Assembly: GCF_007431345.1 (NCBI RefSeq)
Contig: NZ_CP041730.1
Span: forward strand, 3,038,001 to 3,102,000
Direction: 5' to 3'
DNA from: Chitinimonas arctica
GTDB lineage: Bacteria; Pseudomonadota; Gammaproteobacteria; Burkholderiales; Chitinimonadaceae
DNA: 64,000 bases
Made by a program: the position numbers and the translations under genes. This document shows positions 43,174 to 52,242 of the stretch, piece after piece. The notes beneath the pieces are model-generated. The model did not search any database and was not told the origin of the DNA. It saw only the letters and a list, made by a program, of their open reading frames with translations. Every line of letters begins with the position of its first letter. Position 1 is the first letter of the stretch.

Positions 43174-43207
43174 TGTACTATTTCCTCAATTGCTGGTTGC
43201 TAAGTGA

Positions 43208-43223
43208 AAGCGGCGAGCCGCTT
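43208..43223 (-). other. Hairpin in cold-shock gene leader
   Basis: AAGCGG-CGAG-CCGCTT, 35 bases before the start codon on the minus strand. Might form in the mRNA leader and contribute to temperature control; not tested. The rest of 43224-43449 shows no gene I can support. Confidence 0.4.
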
Positions 43224-43449
43224 AGGTTTTGTTATGGTTCAAGGCTCGCAAGACTGGCACTTCTATGTACTACGACAACCGCGTACAGCCGACAGCCGGT
43301 ACTAGCTACCAACTTGAATCCAAACGTTCGCCTTGTACCCCGCCGGAAATTGGCCGTCAAGCACCCCATGCGTCGAGGTGCTGGTCATGTAGGGTAAATA
43401 CGTCACTTGAAATGCTGGCCGTGCGGGCCAAAATTAGATTACGGTAGCA

Positions 43450-43782
43450 ATGCTCTCAACCCTCTTAGCGAATATGGCCATACAGAATAACGACGGCGTC
43501 GAACTCGCCAAGAACCCGACCCGAGTGAAGCCGCCGCCGATGCACAAGGTGCTGTTGCTCAACGACGATTTCACCCCCATGGAGTTCGTCGTCATTGTGT
43601 TGCAGCAGTTTTTCGGGTTGGATCGTGAACGGGCCAACCGTGTCATGCTCAAAGTACATACTGAAGGCAAAGGCGTCTGCGGGGTCTATCCTAAAGATGT
43701 CGCTGCCACCAAGGTTGCGCAGGTGATGGATTTTTCACGGCAGCATCAGCACCCGCTGCAGTGTGTAATGGAGGAAAACTGA
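43450..43782 (+). CDS. clpS: ClpS adaptor protein
   Basis: 110 residues. Adaptor that delivers N-degron proteins to ClpA. The conserved core is PPPMHKVLLLNDDFTPMEFVV (residues about 28-48), with the N-end-rule pocket residues in NDDFTPMEF, and EGKGVCGVYPKDVAATKV. ATG 43474 (MAIQNND) is an equally possible start; neither has a clear binding site. Its stop overlaps the first base of clpA. Confidence 0.95.
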   Translation: MLSTLLANMAIQNNDGVELAKNPTRVKPPPMHKVLLLNDDFTPMEFVVIVLQQFFGLDRERANRVMLKVHTEGKGVCGVYPKDVAATKVAQVMDFSRQHQHPLQCVMEEN

Positions 43783-46055
43783 TGATTGCCCAGGAACTTG
43801 AAGTAAGCCTGCATGCGGCTTTTGTGGAGGCGCGTCAGAAACGCCATGAATACATCACGGTGGAGCACCTGCTGCTGGCCATGCTGGACAATCAGAGCGC
43901 GGCCGAGGTCCTGCGGGCCTGCGGCGCGAAGATCGACCAGCTGCGACGGGAACTGACCGACTTCGTGGCCGAGCACACGCCGCTGGTGGCCGGGTCCAGC
44001 GAGGTCGAGACGCAGCCCACGATAGGATTCCAGCGCGTGATCCAGCGCGCCATCCTGCACGTCCAATCGTCCGGCAAGAAGGAAGTCACCGGCGCGAACG
44101 TCCTGGTCGCCATTTTCGGCGAGAAGGATTCGCACGCCGTCTACTTCCTGCACCAGCAGGGCATTACCCGCCTGGACGTGGTGAACTTTATCTCGCACGG
44201 CATCAGCAAGGTGGCGCCGCAAGCCGGCGGCCACGGCGCGGCCAAGGGCAGCGAAGGCGAGCACGATGCCGAAGCCGAGCAGCAGAGCCACAGCGCGCTG
44301 GATAGCTTCACCCTCAATCTCAACCAGGCGGCCAGCCAGGGGCGCATCGACCCCTTGATCGGCCGCGACCACGAGATCGAGCGCGTCATCCAGGTGCTGT
44401 GCCGCCGCCGCAAGAACAATCCCTTGCTGGTGGGCGAGGCCGGCGTGGGCAAGACCGCCATCGCGGAAGGCCTGGCCAAGCGCATCGTGGATGGCGACGT
44501 GCCGGATATCCTGGTGGATGCCACCGTCTATTCGCTGGACATGGGCGCCCTGCTCGCCGGCACCAAGTATCGCGGCGATTTCGAGCAGCGCCTGAAGGCG
44601 GTGATCAAGCAGCTGGGCGAAGACCGCAACGGCATCCTGTTCATCGACGAGATCCATACGGTGGTGGGAGCGGGCGCGGCGTCGGGGGGCACCCTGGACG
44701 CGTCCAACCTGCTCAAGCCGGCCCTGAGCAACGGCGCGCTCAAATGCGTGGGCGCGACCACCTATACCGAATTCCGGGGCATCTTCGAGAAGGATACGGC
44801 CCTGTCGCGCCGCTTCCAGAAGATCGACGTGGCCGAGCCGAGCATCGAGCAGACGGTAGAGATCCTGAAGGGGCTGAAGAGCCGCTTCGAGGAGCACCAC
44901 GGCGTCAAATACACGGCCGCGGCCCTGCATACCGCGGCCGAGCTGTCGGCCAAGTACATCAACGACCGGCATCTGCCCGATAAGGCCATCGATGTGATCG
45001 ACGAGGCCGGCGCGGCGCAGAAGATCCTGCCCAAGTCGCGCCAGAAGAAGACCATCGGCAAGGGCGAGGTGGAAGAGATCGTCGCCAAGATCGCCCGCAT
45101 CCCGCCGAAGAGCGTCTCCTCCGACGACCGCAACGCCCTCAAGACGCTGGATCGCGATCTGAAGAGCGTGGTGTTCGGCCAGGAGAACGCCATCGATGCC
45201 TTGGCGACCGCCATCAAGATGGCGCGCGCCGGCTTGGGCAATCCGCAAAAGCCGATCGGCTCCTTCCTGTTCAGCGGTCCGACCGGCGTGGGCAAGACCG
45301 AGGTGGCGCGGCAGCTGGCCTATACCATGGGCATCGAGCTGATCCGCTTCGATATGTCGGAGTATATGGAGCGGCACGCCGTCAGCAGATTGATCGGCGC
45401 ACCGCCGGGCTATGTGGGCTTCGACCAGGGCGGCTTGCTGACGGAGGCGATCACCAAGCATCCCTACGCGGTGCTGCTGCTCGACGAGATCGAGAAAGCC
45501 CATCCGGATATCTTCAACGTGCTGTTGCAGGTGATGGACCACGGCACCTTGACCGACAATAACGGCCGCAAGGCGGATTTCCGCAATGTGATCATCGTGA
45601 TGACGACCAATGCCGGCGCCGAGTCGCTCAACAAGTCCAGCATCGGCTTCACCTCCAACAAGGCGGTCGGCGACGAGATGGCCGAGATCAAGCGGCTGTT
45701 CACGCCGGAGTTCCGCAACCGGCTGGATGCCACCATCAGCTTCGCTCCGCTGAACCAGGACATCATCCTGCAGGTGGTGGACAAGTTCCTGATGCAGCTG
45801 GAGGCCCAGTTGCACGAGAAGAAGGTGGAAGCCCACTTTACCGAGGCGCTGAAGGCCTATTTGGCGAAGAAGGGTTTCGATCCGCTGATGGGCGCCCGGC
45901 CGATGGCCCGCTTGATCCAGGATACCGTCCGCAAGGCGCTGGCCGACGAGCTGCTGTTCGGCAGCCTGGCCGGTGGCGGCGAGGTCAGTATCGATATCGA
46001 CGAGAACGAACAGATCCGGCTCGATATCAAGGATACGACGGCTGTTTCGGTGTGA
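43782..46055 (+). CDS. clpA: ATP-dependent Clp protease ATP-binding subunit ClpA
   Basis: 757 residues, same as the family norm. N-domain (about 1-145), AAA+ module 1 with Walker A GEAGVGKTAIAEG and Walker B ILFIDEIHT, AAA+ module 2 with GPTGVGKTEVARQ and VLLLDEIEKAHPDIFN, then the C-terminal domain with GARPMARLIQDTV. It unfolds substrates and feeds them to ClpP. ATG 43782 follows GGAGGAAA and shares one base with the clpS stop. No clpP in the window. Confidence 0.97.
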   Translation: MIAQELEVSLHAAFVEARQKRHEYITVEHLLLAMLDNQSAAEVLRACGAKIDQLRRELTDFVAEHTPLVAGSSEVETQPTIGFQRVIQRAILHVQSSGKKEVTGANVLVAIFGEKDSHAVYFLHQQGITRLDVVNFISHGISKVAPQAGGHGAAKGSEGEHDAEAEQQSHSALDSFTLNLNQAASQGRIDPLIGRDHEIERVIQVLCRRRKNNPLLVGEAGVGKTAIAEGLAKRIVDGDVPDILVDATVYSLDMGALLAGTKYRGDFEQRLKAVIKQLGEDRNGILFIDEIHTVVGAGAASGGTLDASNLLKPALSNGALKCVGATTYTEFRGIFEKDTALSRRFQKIDVAEPSIEQTVEILKGLKSRFEEHHGVKYTAAALHTAAELSAKYINDRHLPDKAIDVIDEAGAAQKILPKSRQKKTIGKGEVEEIVAKIARIPPKSVSSDDRNALKTLDRDLKSVVFGQENAIDALATAIKMARAGLGNPQKPIGSFLFSGPTGVGKTEVARQLAYTMGIELIRFDMSEYMERHAVSRLIGAPPGYVGFDQGGLLTEAITKHPYAVLLLDEIEKAHPDIFNVLLQVMDHGTLTDNNGRKADFRNVIIVMTTNAGAESLNKSSIGFTSNKAVGDEMAEIKRLFTPEFRNRLDATISFAPLNQDIILQVVDKFLMQLEAQLHEKKVEAHFTEALKAYLAKKGFDPLMGARPMARLIQDTVRKALADELLFGSLAGGGEVSIDIDENEQIRLDIKDTTAVSV

Positions 46056-46069
46056 TGGTGGTCTAAATG

Positions 46070-46105
46070 GCAAATGCCCCGCGATGTGCGGGGCATTTGC
46101 TTTTT
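46070..46105. terminator. Terminator between clpA and SDR gene
   Basis: GCAAATGCCCCGC and GCGGGGCATTTGC arms followed by TTTTT; genes converge here. Confidence 0.92.
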
Positions 46106-46131
46106 CAGGGCCTCGGACGCAGGCGGAGGCG

Positions 46132-46890
46132 TCAGGACTTCCGATGTATCGCCAACGCCGAGGGCGCCTGGCAGACCGGCATCATTTCGATCACGTTGAT
46201 ATTGACATGGCTGGGCAGGCTGGTGAGCCAGGCGACCGTACCGGCGATGTCTTCGGGGGTCAGCGGGGTGGTGCCTTGGTAGAGGCCGCTTGCCTTGCCT
46301 TCGTCACCCTTGAAGCGGACCTGGGAGAATTCGCTGCCGCCGGCCAGGCCCGGTTCGATGCAGCTGACCCGGATGGCGGTGCCGAATAGATCGGCCTTCA
46401 GGTTCAGGCTGAACTGGTGCACAAAGGCCTTGCTGGCGCCATAGACGTTGCCGCCGGGATAGGCATAGTCGCCGGCGATGGAGCCGATATTGATGATCTG
46501 GCCCCGATTGCGCGCCACCATGCCGGGCAGGATGGCATGGGTCACGGCGGCCAGTCCCAGGCAGTTGGTATCGATCATGGTCTGCCAGTCGTCCAGGCTG
46601 GCGCCTTGGGCTGGCGCCAGGCCCAGGGCAAGGCCGGCGTTGTTGACCAGCACATCGACCTCGGCGTAGTCCGCAGGCAGCTCGGCGATGGCGCGCTTGA
46701 CCATGGCGCGGTCGGCCACATCCAGCTGCAGTGCCAGAACCTGATCCGGATAGCGGCTGGCCAGCGTCTCCAGCTTGTCGAGACGACGAGCGGCGGCAAT
46801 GACGCGATAGCCCTCCTCGGCAAGCCGGACAGCGGTGGCAAGGCCGAAACCGCTACTGGCTCCGGTAACAAAGGCGATGGGTGCCGTCAT
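46132..46890 (-). CDS. Short-chain dehydrogenase/reductase (YdfG-like)
   Basis: 252 residues. Cofactor motif TGASSGFG near residue 9, NNAG near 88, and catalytic Ser-Tyr-Lys as NIGSIAG and YGASK. The arrangement and C-terminal region resemble YdfG, an NADP-dependent 3-hydroxy-acid/serine dehydrogenase and malonic semialdehyde reductase. The true substrate is not certain. Monocistronic, ends at the clpA terminator. Confidence 0.87.
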   Translation of the reverse strand: MTAPIAFVTGASSGFGLATAVRLAEEGYRVIAAARRLDKLETLASRYPDQVLALQLDVADRAMVKRAIAELPADYAEVDVLVNNAGLALGLAPAQGASLDDWQTMIDTNCLGLAAVTHAILPGMVARNRGQIINIGSIAGDYAYPGGNVYGASKAFVHQFSLNLKADLFGTAIRVSCIEPGLAGGSEFSQVRFKGDEGKASGLYQGTTPLTPEDIAGTVAWLTSLPSHVNINVIEMMPVCQAPSALAIHRKS

Positions 46891-46964
46891 CTTGTCTCCT
46901 CAATGGTTTGCGATAGTGCCGGGGTGTGACCGCCTCATGCCTGGGCGGTTCGTGACCCTGGTGA

Positions 46965-48095
46965 TCAGGTCAGCAGGTTTTCCAAAGTGCGCCTATAAAC
47001 GGCCGACAATTTGGGTACGTCGGCCACGGCAACACATTCGTTGAGCTTGTGGATGGTCGCGTTGATGGGGCCGAACTCCACCACCTGCGGGCAGATGGCG
47101 GCGATAAAACGACCATCCGAGGTGCCGCCGGTGGTGGACAGCTCGGCCTCCACCCCGGTCTCTTCGCGTATGGCGGCCTGCAGGGCATCGGAAAGGGTGC
47201 CGGGCTCGGTCAGGAAGGGGCGGCCGCTGAGGGTCCAGACGATGTTGTAGTCCAGGCCGTGCCGGTCGAGTATGGCGGCGACCCGCTCCTTCAGGCCTTC
47301 CGCGGTGCTGGCGGTGCCGAAGCGGAAATTGAATTGCGCCACCAGTTCGCCGGGGATGATATTGCCGGCGCCCGTGCCGGCATGGATATTGGAGATTTGC
47401 CAAGTGGTCGGCGGGAAGTAGGCATTGCCCTCGTCCCAGCAGGTGGCGGCCAGCTCCGCCAGTGCCGGCGCCGCCAGGTGCACGGGGTTCTTGGCCAGGT
47501 GCGGGTAGGCGATATGGCCTTGTATGCCGTAGACCGTCAGCAGGCCGGATAGCGAGCCGCGCCGGCCATTCTTGATCATGTCGCCGAAGGTGCGGGACGA
47601 AGTGGGTTCGCCGACGATGCAATAATCCATTGCTTCGCCTCGGGCGGCCAAGGTCTCGACCACCCGTACCGTACCGTCCGTCGCCGGACCTTCCTCGTCC
47701 GAGGTGATCAAAAAGGCGATGGAGCCGGCATGCTGCGGGTGGGCGGCAACGAAATCCTCTACCGCCGTCACGAAGGCGGCCAGTGAGGCCTTCATGTCGG
47801 CCGCCCCCCGGCCATACATCAGGCCGTCACGTACCGCCGGCGTAAAGGGCTCGCTATGCCATTGCTCGTGCGGGCCGGTGGGTACCACGTCGGTATGGCC
47901 GGCAAAGCAGATCAGCGGCCCTTGCTGGCCTCGGCGGGCCCAGAAATTATCCACTTCACCGTGGCGCATGCGTTCGACCTGGAAGCCGATGGCTTCCAGG
48001 CGGCGAATCATGATGTCCTGGCAGCCGGCATCGACTGGCGTGGTGGAGTTCAGGCTGATCAATTGCTGGGTAAGCGCGAGGGTGCGGTCGGTCAT
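46965..48095 (-). CDS. dapE: Succinyl-diaminopimelate desuccinylase
   Basis: 376 residues, M20 dizinc hydrolase of lysine/diaminopimelate synthesis. Zinc-site blocks are FAGHTDVVPTGP, GRGAADMKASLAAF, SDEEGPATDGT and the final GGTSDGRF. Start ATG 48095 gives MTDRTLALTQQLISLNSTTP, as in the family; the frame is open further upstream without a good start. The YffB-like gene precedes it, a linkage also seen in E. coli. Confidence 0.96.
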   Translation of the reverse strand: MTDRTLALTQQLISLNSTTPVDAGCQDIMIRRLEAIGFQVERMRHGEVDNFWARRGQQGPLICFAGHTDVVPTGPHEQWHSEPFTPAVRDGLMYGRGAADMKASLAAFVTAVEDFVAAHPQHAGSIAFLITSDEEGPATDGTVRVVETLAARGEAMDYCIVGEPTSSRTFGDMIKNGRRGSLSGLLTVYGIQGHIAYPHLAKNPVHLAAPALAELAATCWDEGNAYFPPTTWQISNIHAGTGAGNIIPGELVAQFNFRFGTASTAEGLKERVAAILDRHGLDYNIVWTLSGRPFLTEPGTLSDALQAAIREETGVEAELSTTGGTSDGRFIAAICPQVVEFGPINATIHKLNECVAVADVPKLSAVYRRTLENLLT

Positions 48096-48148
48096 GTTGG
48101 GCTTGAGGGGAGCATGGTTGGCAACTGGCGGCAGGCGCCGCAGGCGGG

Positions 48149-48490
48149 TCAGATCAGATCTTCGTAGTGTTCCGGCTTGAAGCCCACCAAGAGGCGCTCG
48201 CCGTGTTCGAGTACGGGGCGCTTGATCAGGGAGGGCTGTTCCTGCATCAGGGCGATGGCGCTGGCGGCATCGACGACCAGCGCCTGGCGGGCAGGGTCCA
48301 GCTTGCGCCAGGTGGTGCCTTGCTTGTTCAGCAGGGTCTGCCAATCCAGCCGGGCGACCCAGCCGGCCAGCAGCTCGGCGCCGGCGCCTTCTTTCTTGAA
48401 ATCGTGGAAGCTATGTTCCTGCTGGTGAGCCGTCAGCCAGGCGCGGGCCTTCTTGACGGTGTCGCAATTGGGAATGCCGTACAGTTTCAT
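48149..48490 (-). CDS. ArsC/Spx-fold protein, YffB-like
   Basis: 113 residues. The thioredoxin-like active site is GIPNCDTVKKARAWL with one Cys (Cys9), and LIKRPVLEHGERLLVGFKPE near the C-terminus. This is the YffB subgroup of the arsenate-reductase family, likely a glutathione-dependent thiol protein; arsenate reduction is not implied. Between pilU and dapE, same strand, 10 bases after the pilU stop. Confidence 0.88.
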   Translation of the reverse strand: MKLYGIPNCDTVKKARAWLTAHQQEHSFHDFKKEGAGAELLAGWVARLDWQTLLNKQGTTWRKLDPARQALVVDAASAIALMQEQPSLIKRPVLEHGERLLVGFKPEHYEDLI

Positions 48491-48500
48491 GGATTTACCG

Positions 48501-49697
48501 CTAGGTAGAGGGTTCAGTGCAGGTCGATATCGAAGCTGATTTCCGGCTCGGGTGCGCTGGCCGGTTCGCTGGCTTGACTTGCCCCCGTGCTTCGTTCTGC
48601 TGACGCTTCTTGCTGCGATCGGCTTCGATCTCTTCCTGCGACTGGGCGTTATTGATCAACCAGGCCAGGTTGGTGGCCGAATCGGCATTGGCCATGGCTT
48701 CGTCGTAGCTGATTTCGCCGTCCCGGTAGAGCTTGTACAGCGCCTGCTCGAAGGTTTGCGAGCCTTGATACAGGCTTTGCTCCATGGCTTCCTTCATCTG
48801 GTCGATATCGCCGCCCTTGATAAGTTCCGCGATGCGGCTGGAGTTGACCATGACTTCGACGGCGGGCGTCAGCTGCCCTTGCTTGTTCTTCACCAGACGC
48901 TGCGAGATCACCGCCTTCAAGGCCACGCTCAAGTCCATCAGCAGGCTTTCCCGCGCTTCGTGCGGGAAAAAATTGATGATGCGGTTCATCGAGTGATAAC
49001 TGTTGTTGGCGTGCAGGGTGGAGACGATCAAGTGGCCGGCCTGGGCGTAGGTCAGCGCGTGCTGCATGGTCATCTTGTCGCGGATCTCGCCGATCATCAG
49101 CACGTCCGGCGCTTCGCGCATGGCGTTCTTGAGGGCGTCGGAGAAGCTGTGGGTGTCGATGCCGACTTCGCGCTGGCTGATGATGCTCTTGCGGTGCGGA
49201 TAGATGTATTCGACCGGGTCCTCGATGGTGAGGATGTGGCCGGGCGTGGTGGTGTTGCGGTGTTCGATCATGGCGGTGATGGTCGAAGTCTTGCCCGAGC
49301 CGGTCGAGCCGACGACGAAGATCAGTCCGCGCTTTTCCATGATCAGGCTCTTCAGCGCATCGGGTAGCCGCAGATCGTCGATGGTGGGCGAAACCGCCTT
49401 GATGTAGCGCACCACGATGGCCATACTGCCGCGCTGCTTGAAGACATTGACGCGGAAATTCCCCACGCCCTCCACCAGGTGGCCGAAGTTCATTTCCCAT
49501 TCGGCCTCGAAGGTGGACTGCTGGTCTTCGGTCATCAGCTCATAGGCCAGCGCCTTGACGTGCGAACCGTCCAGCACCTGCTTGTTGACCGGGTAGAGCA
49601 CGCCCTGGATTTTGACTTGCACGGGGCTGCCGGCGGTCACGAACAGATCGCTGGCCTGGCGTTCGGACATCATCTTGAAAAAAGGGAGCAGGTTCAT
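48501..49697 (-). CDS. pilU: Twitching motility ATPase PilU, probable frameshift in C-terminal tail
   Basis: 398 residues as read. Retraction ATPase accessory to PilT in type IV pili. Walker A GSTGSGKT at 130-137, Asp box, Walker B LMIGEIRD, His box TYAQAGHLIVSTLHANNS; it lacks the PilT AIRNLI signature, so PilU. After about residue 370 the tail becomes basic (RGQVKPANRPAHPSRKSAS). In another frame the same DNA reads ASEPASAPEPEISFDIDLH and stops at 48514, a far more natural acidic tail. One extra base in the C-run 48582-48586 would join the two (394 residues). No pilT next to it. Confidence 0.9.
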   Translation of the reverse strand: MNLLPFFKMMSERQASDLFVTAGSPVQVKIQGVLYPVNKQVLDGSHVKALAYELMTEDQQSTFEAEWEMNFGHLVEGVGNFRVNVFKQRGSMAIVVRYIKAVSPTIDDLRLPDALKSLIMEKRGLIFVVGSTGSGKTSTITAMIEHRNTTTPGHILTIEDPVEYIYPHRKSIISQREVGIDTHSFSDALKNAMREAPDVLMIGEIRDKMTMQHALTYAQAGHLIVSTLHANNSYHSMNRIINFFPHEARESLLMDLSVALKAVISQRLVKNKQGQLTPAVEVMVNSSRIAELIKGGDIDQMKEAMEQSLYQGSQTFEQALYKLYRDGEISYDEAMANADSATNLAWLINNAQSQEEIEADRSKKRQQNEARGQVKPANRPAHPSRKSASISTCTEPST

Positions 49698-49751
49698 ATC
49701 GTGTGGGCATCAGGGCGTGGAATCGTCCTGAGTTTAGCACGCATGAAAAGC

Positions 49752-49777
49752 GAAACCCGCCTGGGTGGGCGGGTTTC
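49752..49777 (-). terminator. Terminator after fadD
   Basis: GAAACCCGCC and GGCGGGTTTC arms; on the minus strand followed by a short T-rich stretch. It separates fadD from pilU. Confidence 0.75.
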
Positions 49778-49802
49778 TATACGCTTATTTATAACAACGT
49801 CA

Positions 49803-51491
49803 TTAAGCGGTCTTGGCGATTTCCTCGTCGCGCAATGCTCGCCGCAGGATCTTGCCCACGTTGGTCTTGGGCAGTTCCTTGCGGAACTCGATATGGCGGG
49901 GCATCTTGTAGCCGGTGAGGTTTTTCTTGCAGTGCTCGTGCAGCGCTTCCTCGGTCAGGCCTGGATCTTTCTTGACCACGAAGATCTTCACCACTTCGCC
50001 GGACTTTTCGTCCGGAATGCCGATGCAGGCAACCTCCAGCACGCCGGGGTGCATGGCGACCACGTCCTCGACCTCATTCGGGTAGACGTTGAAACCCGAC
50101 ACCAGCACCATGTCCTTCTTGCGATCGACCAGCTTGATAAAGCCGTCGGAGTGCACGATGGCCATGTCGCCGGTGGCCAGCCAGCCATCGGCATCCAGGC
50201 ATTTGGCCGTTTCTTCCGGGCGGTTCCAGTAGCCCTTCATGACCTGCGGACCTTTCACCCAAAGCTCGCCCGGCTCGTCGAAACCCAGTTCCTTGCCTTC
50301 GGCATCGCGTACCTGGATGTCGGTGGACGGGATGGGTAGGCCGATGGCGCCGTTGTAGGCTTTCAGATGCATGGGATTGATACAGGCGGCCGGCGACGTT
50401 TCGGTCAGGCCATAGGCTTCGATCAGCGGCACGCCGGTCGATTTCTTCCAGTTTTCCGCCACCGCGCGTTGCACCGCCATGCCGCCGCCCAGCGCCAGCT
50501 TCCAGGTGCTGAAATCGAGCTTGAGGAAATCGGCATTGTTCAGCAGGGCGTTGAACAGGGTGTTGACGCCGGTCATGCAGGTGATGGGGAAGTGGCTCAA
50601 CGCCTCGACAAAGGCGGGGATATCGCGCGGATTGGTGATCAGCACGTTCAGGCCGCCGATCTTGGAGAACACCATGCAGTTCGCCGTCAGGCAGAAGATA
50701 TGGTAGAGCGGCAGGGCGCAGACGATGACTTCCTTGCCTTCCTCGACCAGCGGCTTCAGCCAGGCATGGGCCTGCTGCATATTGGCGATGATATTGCCAT
50801 GGGTCAGCATGGCGCCCTTGGAGACGCCGGTGGTGCCGCCGGTATATTGCAGGAAGGCGATATCGTCGTGGCCGACCGCAACCTTCTTCAGTTCGTGGCG
50901 GCTGCCGCGGCTGAGGGCGCCCTTGAAGCTGACGGCTTGCGGCAGCGAATAGGCCGGCACCATCTTCTTGACGTGCTTGAGCAGCAGGCTGATCACGCTG
51001 CCCTTCAGGCCCAGCAGGTCGCCCATTTCGGTGACGATGACGTTCTTGACCTGGGTGCGGCCCACCACTTCGGCCAGCACGTGGGCGAAGTTGGCGACGA
51101 TGATGATGGTGGTGGCGCCCGAGTCCTTCAGCTGATGTTCCAGCTCGCGCGGGGTGTAGAGCGGGTTGACGTTCACGGCGGTAAGGCCGGCCCGGAGCAC
51201 GCCGAAGACGCAGATGGGGTACTGCAGCAGATTGGGCATCATGATGGCGACGCGTTCGCCCTTGCCCAATTTCAGCTCATGTTGCAAAAACGCACCAAGA
51301 TCACGCGAGGCGGTATCGATTTCGCCGTAATTCATCGTGCGCGATGCGAACTTGATCGCGTTGGAGAAGGCGGGACGGTCACGGAATTTCTGCGCGCTTT
51401 TCTCGAAAACTTCACCGGCCGACTGAAATTCATCGAGGTCGATCTCGGCGGGCACGCCCGGTTGGTACTGGTTCAACCAGATTCTTTCCAT
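49803..51491 (-). CDS. fadD: Long-chain fatty acyl-CoA ligase
   Basis: 562 residues of the AMP-forming adenylate synthetase family. P-loop-like motif YTGGTTGVSKGAML near residue 218, EAYGLTETSP near 340, GELWVKGPQVMKGYWN, and the C-terminal KKDMVLVSGFNVYPNEVED and catalytic-Lys region PKTNVGKILRRALRDE. Size and the opening MERIWLNQYQPGVPAEID match FadD, which activates exogenous fatty acids for beta-oxidation. Upstream, 51492-51706 is a 215-base divergent gap to rimP with no gene seen. Confidence 0.94.
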   Translation of the reverse strand: MERIWLNQYQPGVPAEIDLDEFQSAGEVFEKSAQKFRDRPAFSNAIKFASRTMNYGEIDTASRDLGAFLQHELKLGKGERVAIMMPNLLQYPICVFGVLRAGLTAVNVNPLYTPRELEHQLKDSGATTIIIVANFAHVLAEVVGRTQVKNVIVTEMGDLLGLKGSVISLLLKHVKKMVPAYSLPQAVSFKGALSRGSRHELKKVAVGHDDIAFLQYTGGTTGVSKGAMLTHGNIIANMQQAHAWLKPLVEEGKEVIVCALPLYHIFCLTANCMVFSKIGGLNVLITNPRDIPAFVEALSHFPITCMTGVNTLFNALLNNADFLKLDFSTWKLALGGGMAVQRAVAENWKKSTGVPLIEAYGLTETSPAACINPMHLKAYNGAIGLPIPSTDIQVRDAEGKELGFDEPGELWVKGPQVMKGYWNRPEETAKCLDADGWLATGDMAIVHSDGFIKLVDRKKDMVLVSGFNVYPNEVEDVVAMHPGVLEVACIGIPDEKSGEVVKIFVVKKDPGLTEEALHEHCKKNLTGYKMPRHIEFRKELPKTNVGKILRRALRDEEIAKTA

Positions 51492-51704
51492 CTTTTGTTG
51501 TCTCCGTGTCTGGTGATCTATTCCGTTGCCTGTATGGCAGGGACGGCGTCCTGGTGCGCCACCGAATGCACTCTACCGGAATAGCCAAAGCGCCGCCAAG
51601 TGCCTGCCAAGCACCTGCTCGGTCAATACAACAAGCCGTTGGGGTTCCGTTTCCGTCGCTAAGTGGCTAAAATAGCGGGGATTTCAATTCTTTAAGTAAT
51701 TTGA

Positions 51705-51728
51705 AGTGGGCTCGAGGGCCCATTTTTT
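51705..51728 (+). terminator. Hairpin with T-run in rimP leader
   Basis: TGGGC-TCGAG-GGCCCA then TTTTTT, ending 15 bases before rimP. It looks like a short intrinsic terminator placed inside the leader, as found before rimP-nusA in related bacteria, and may attenuate the operon. Confidence 0.6.
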
Positions 51729-51742
51729 ATTTCTGCGACGCT

Positions 51743-52174
51743 ATGAACATGCAAAGTTTGTTGGACACCACGCTCCCTGGGCTCGGCTATGAACTGGTCG
51801 ACCTGGAGCACGGCCGTGACGGTCTGGTGCGGGTGTTTATCGACAGCCCGGCGGGTATCACCCTGGATGACTGCGTGAAGGTGAGCAACCACCTCTCGCA
51901 TTTGTTCACCGTCGAGAACATTCCGTACGAGCGGCTGGAGATTTCCTCTCCCGGCCTGGACCGCCCGCTCAAGAAGGAGGCCGACTTCACGCGTTTCGCC
52001 GGCCAGCAGGTGAAGCTGAAGCTGCGTGTTCCGCTGGAGGGCGGCAGAAAGACGCTGCAGGGCGAGTTGAAGGGTATCTCGGACGGCAAGGTCGAGGTGT
52101 TGGTCGGTCCGGATCAGCTGGTGGCGGTGCCGCTGGCGCAGATCGACAAGGCTCGGTTGGTGCCAGAGTTCTGA
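51743..52174 (+). CDS. rimP: Ribosome maturation factor RimP
   Basis: 143 residues; assists 30S assembly. Conserved parts are LGYELVDLEHGRDGLVRVFID and the ISSPGLDRPLKKEADFTRFAG block near residue 70. First gene of the operon; ATG 51743, with a second in-frame ATG six bases later. Confidence 0.94.
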   Translation: MNMQSLLDTTLPGLGYELVDLEHGRDGLVRVFIDSPAGITLDDCVKVSNHLSHLFTVENIPYERLEISSPGLDRPLKKEADFTRFAGQQVKLKLRVPLEGGRKTLQGELKGISDGKVEVLVGPDQLVAVPLAQIDKARLVPEF

Positions 52175-52242
52175 ATGCAAGAAAAAGATGCTAAGAGATT
52201 GGGGCTAGTGCCCGGAGCAATACGGTTGGAGGTATTCGAGAA

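Noticed and set aside
43746..46073. 775-codon open frame on the minus strand opposite clpA
   Set aside because: It mirrors the clpA codon pattern in GC-rich DNA; its product is a His/Gln/Arg-rich string without domains. The same holds for long minus-strand frames opposite infB (53787-56507), pnp (58798-60741) and the PAS-GGDEF-EAL gene (60757-62850).
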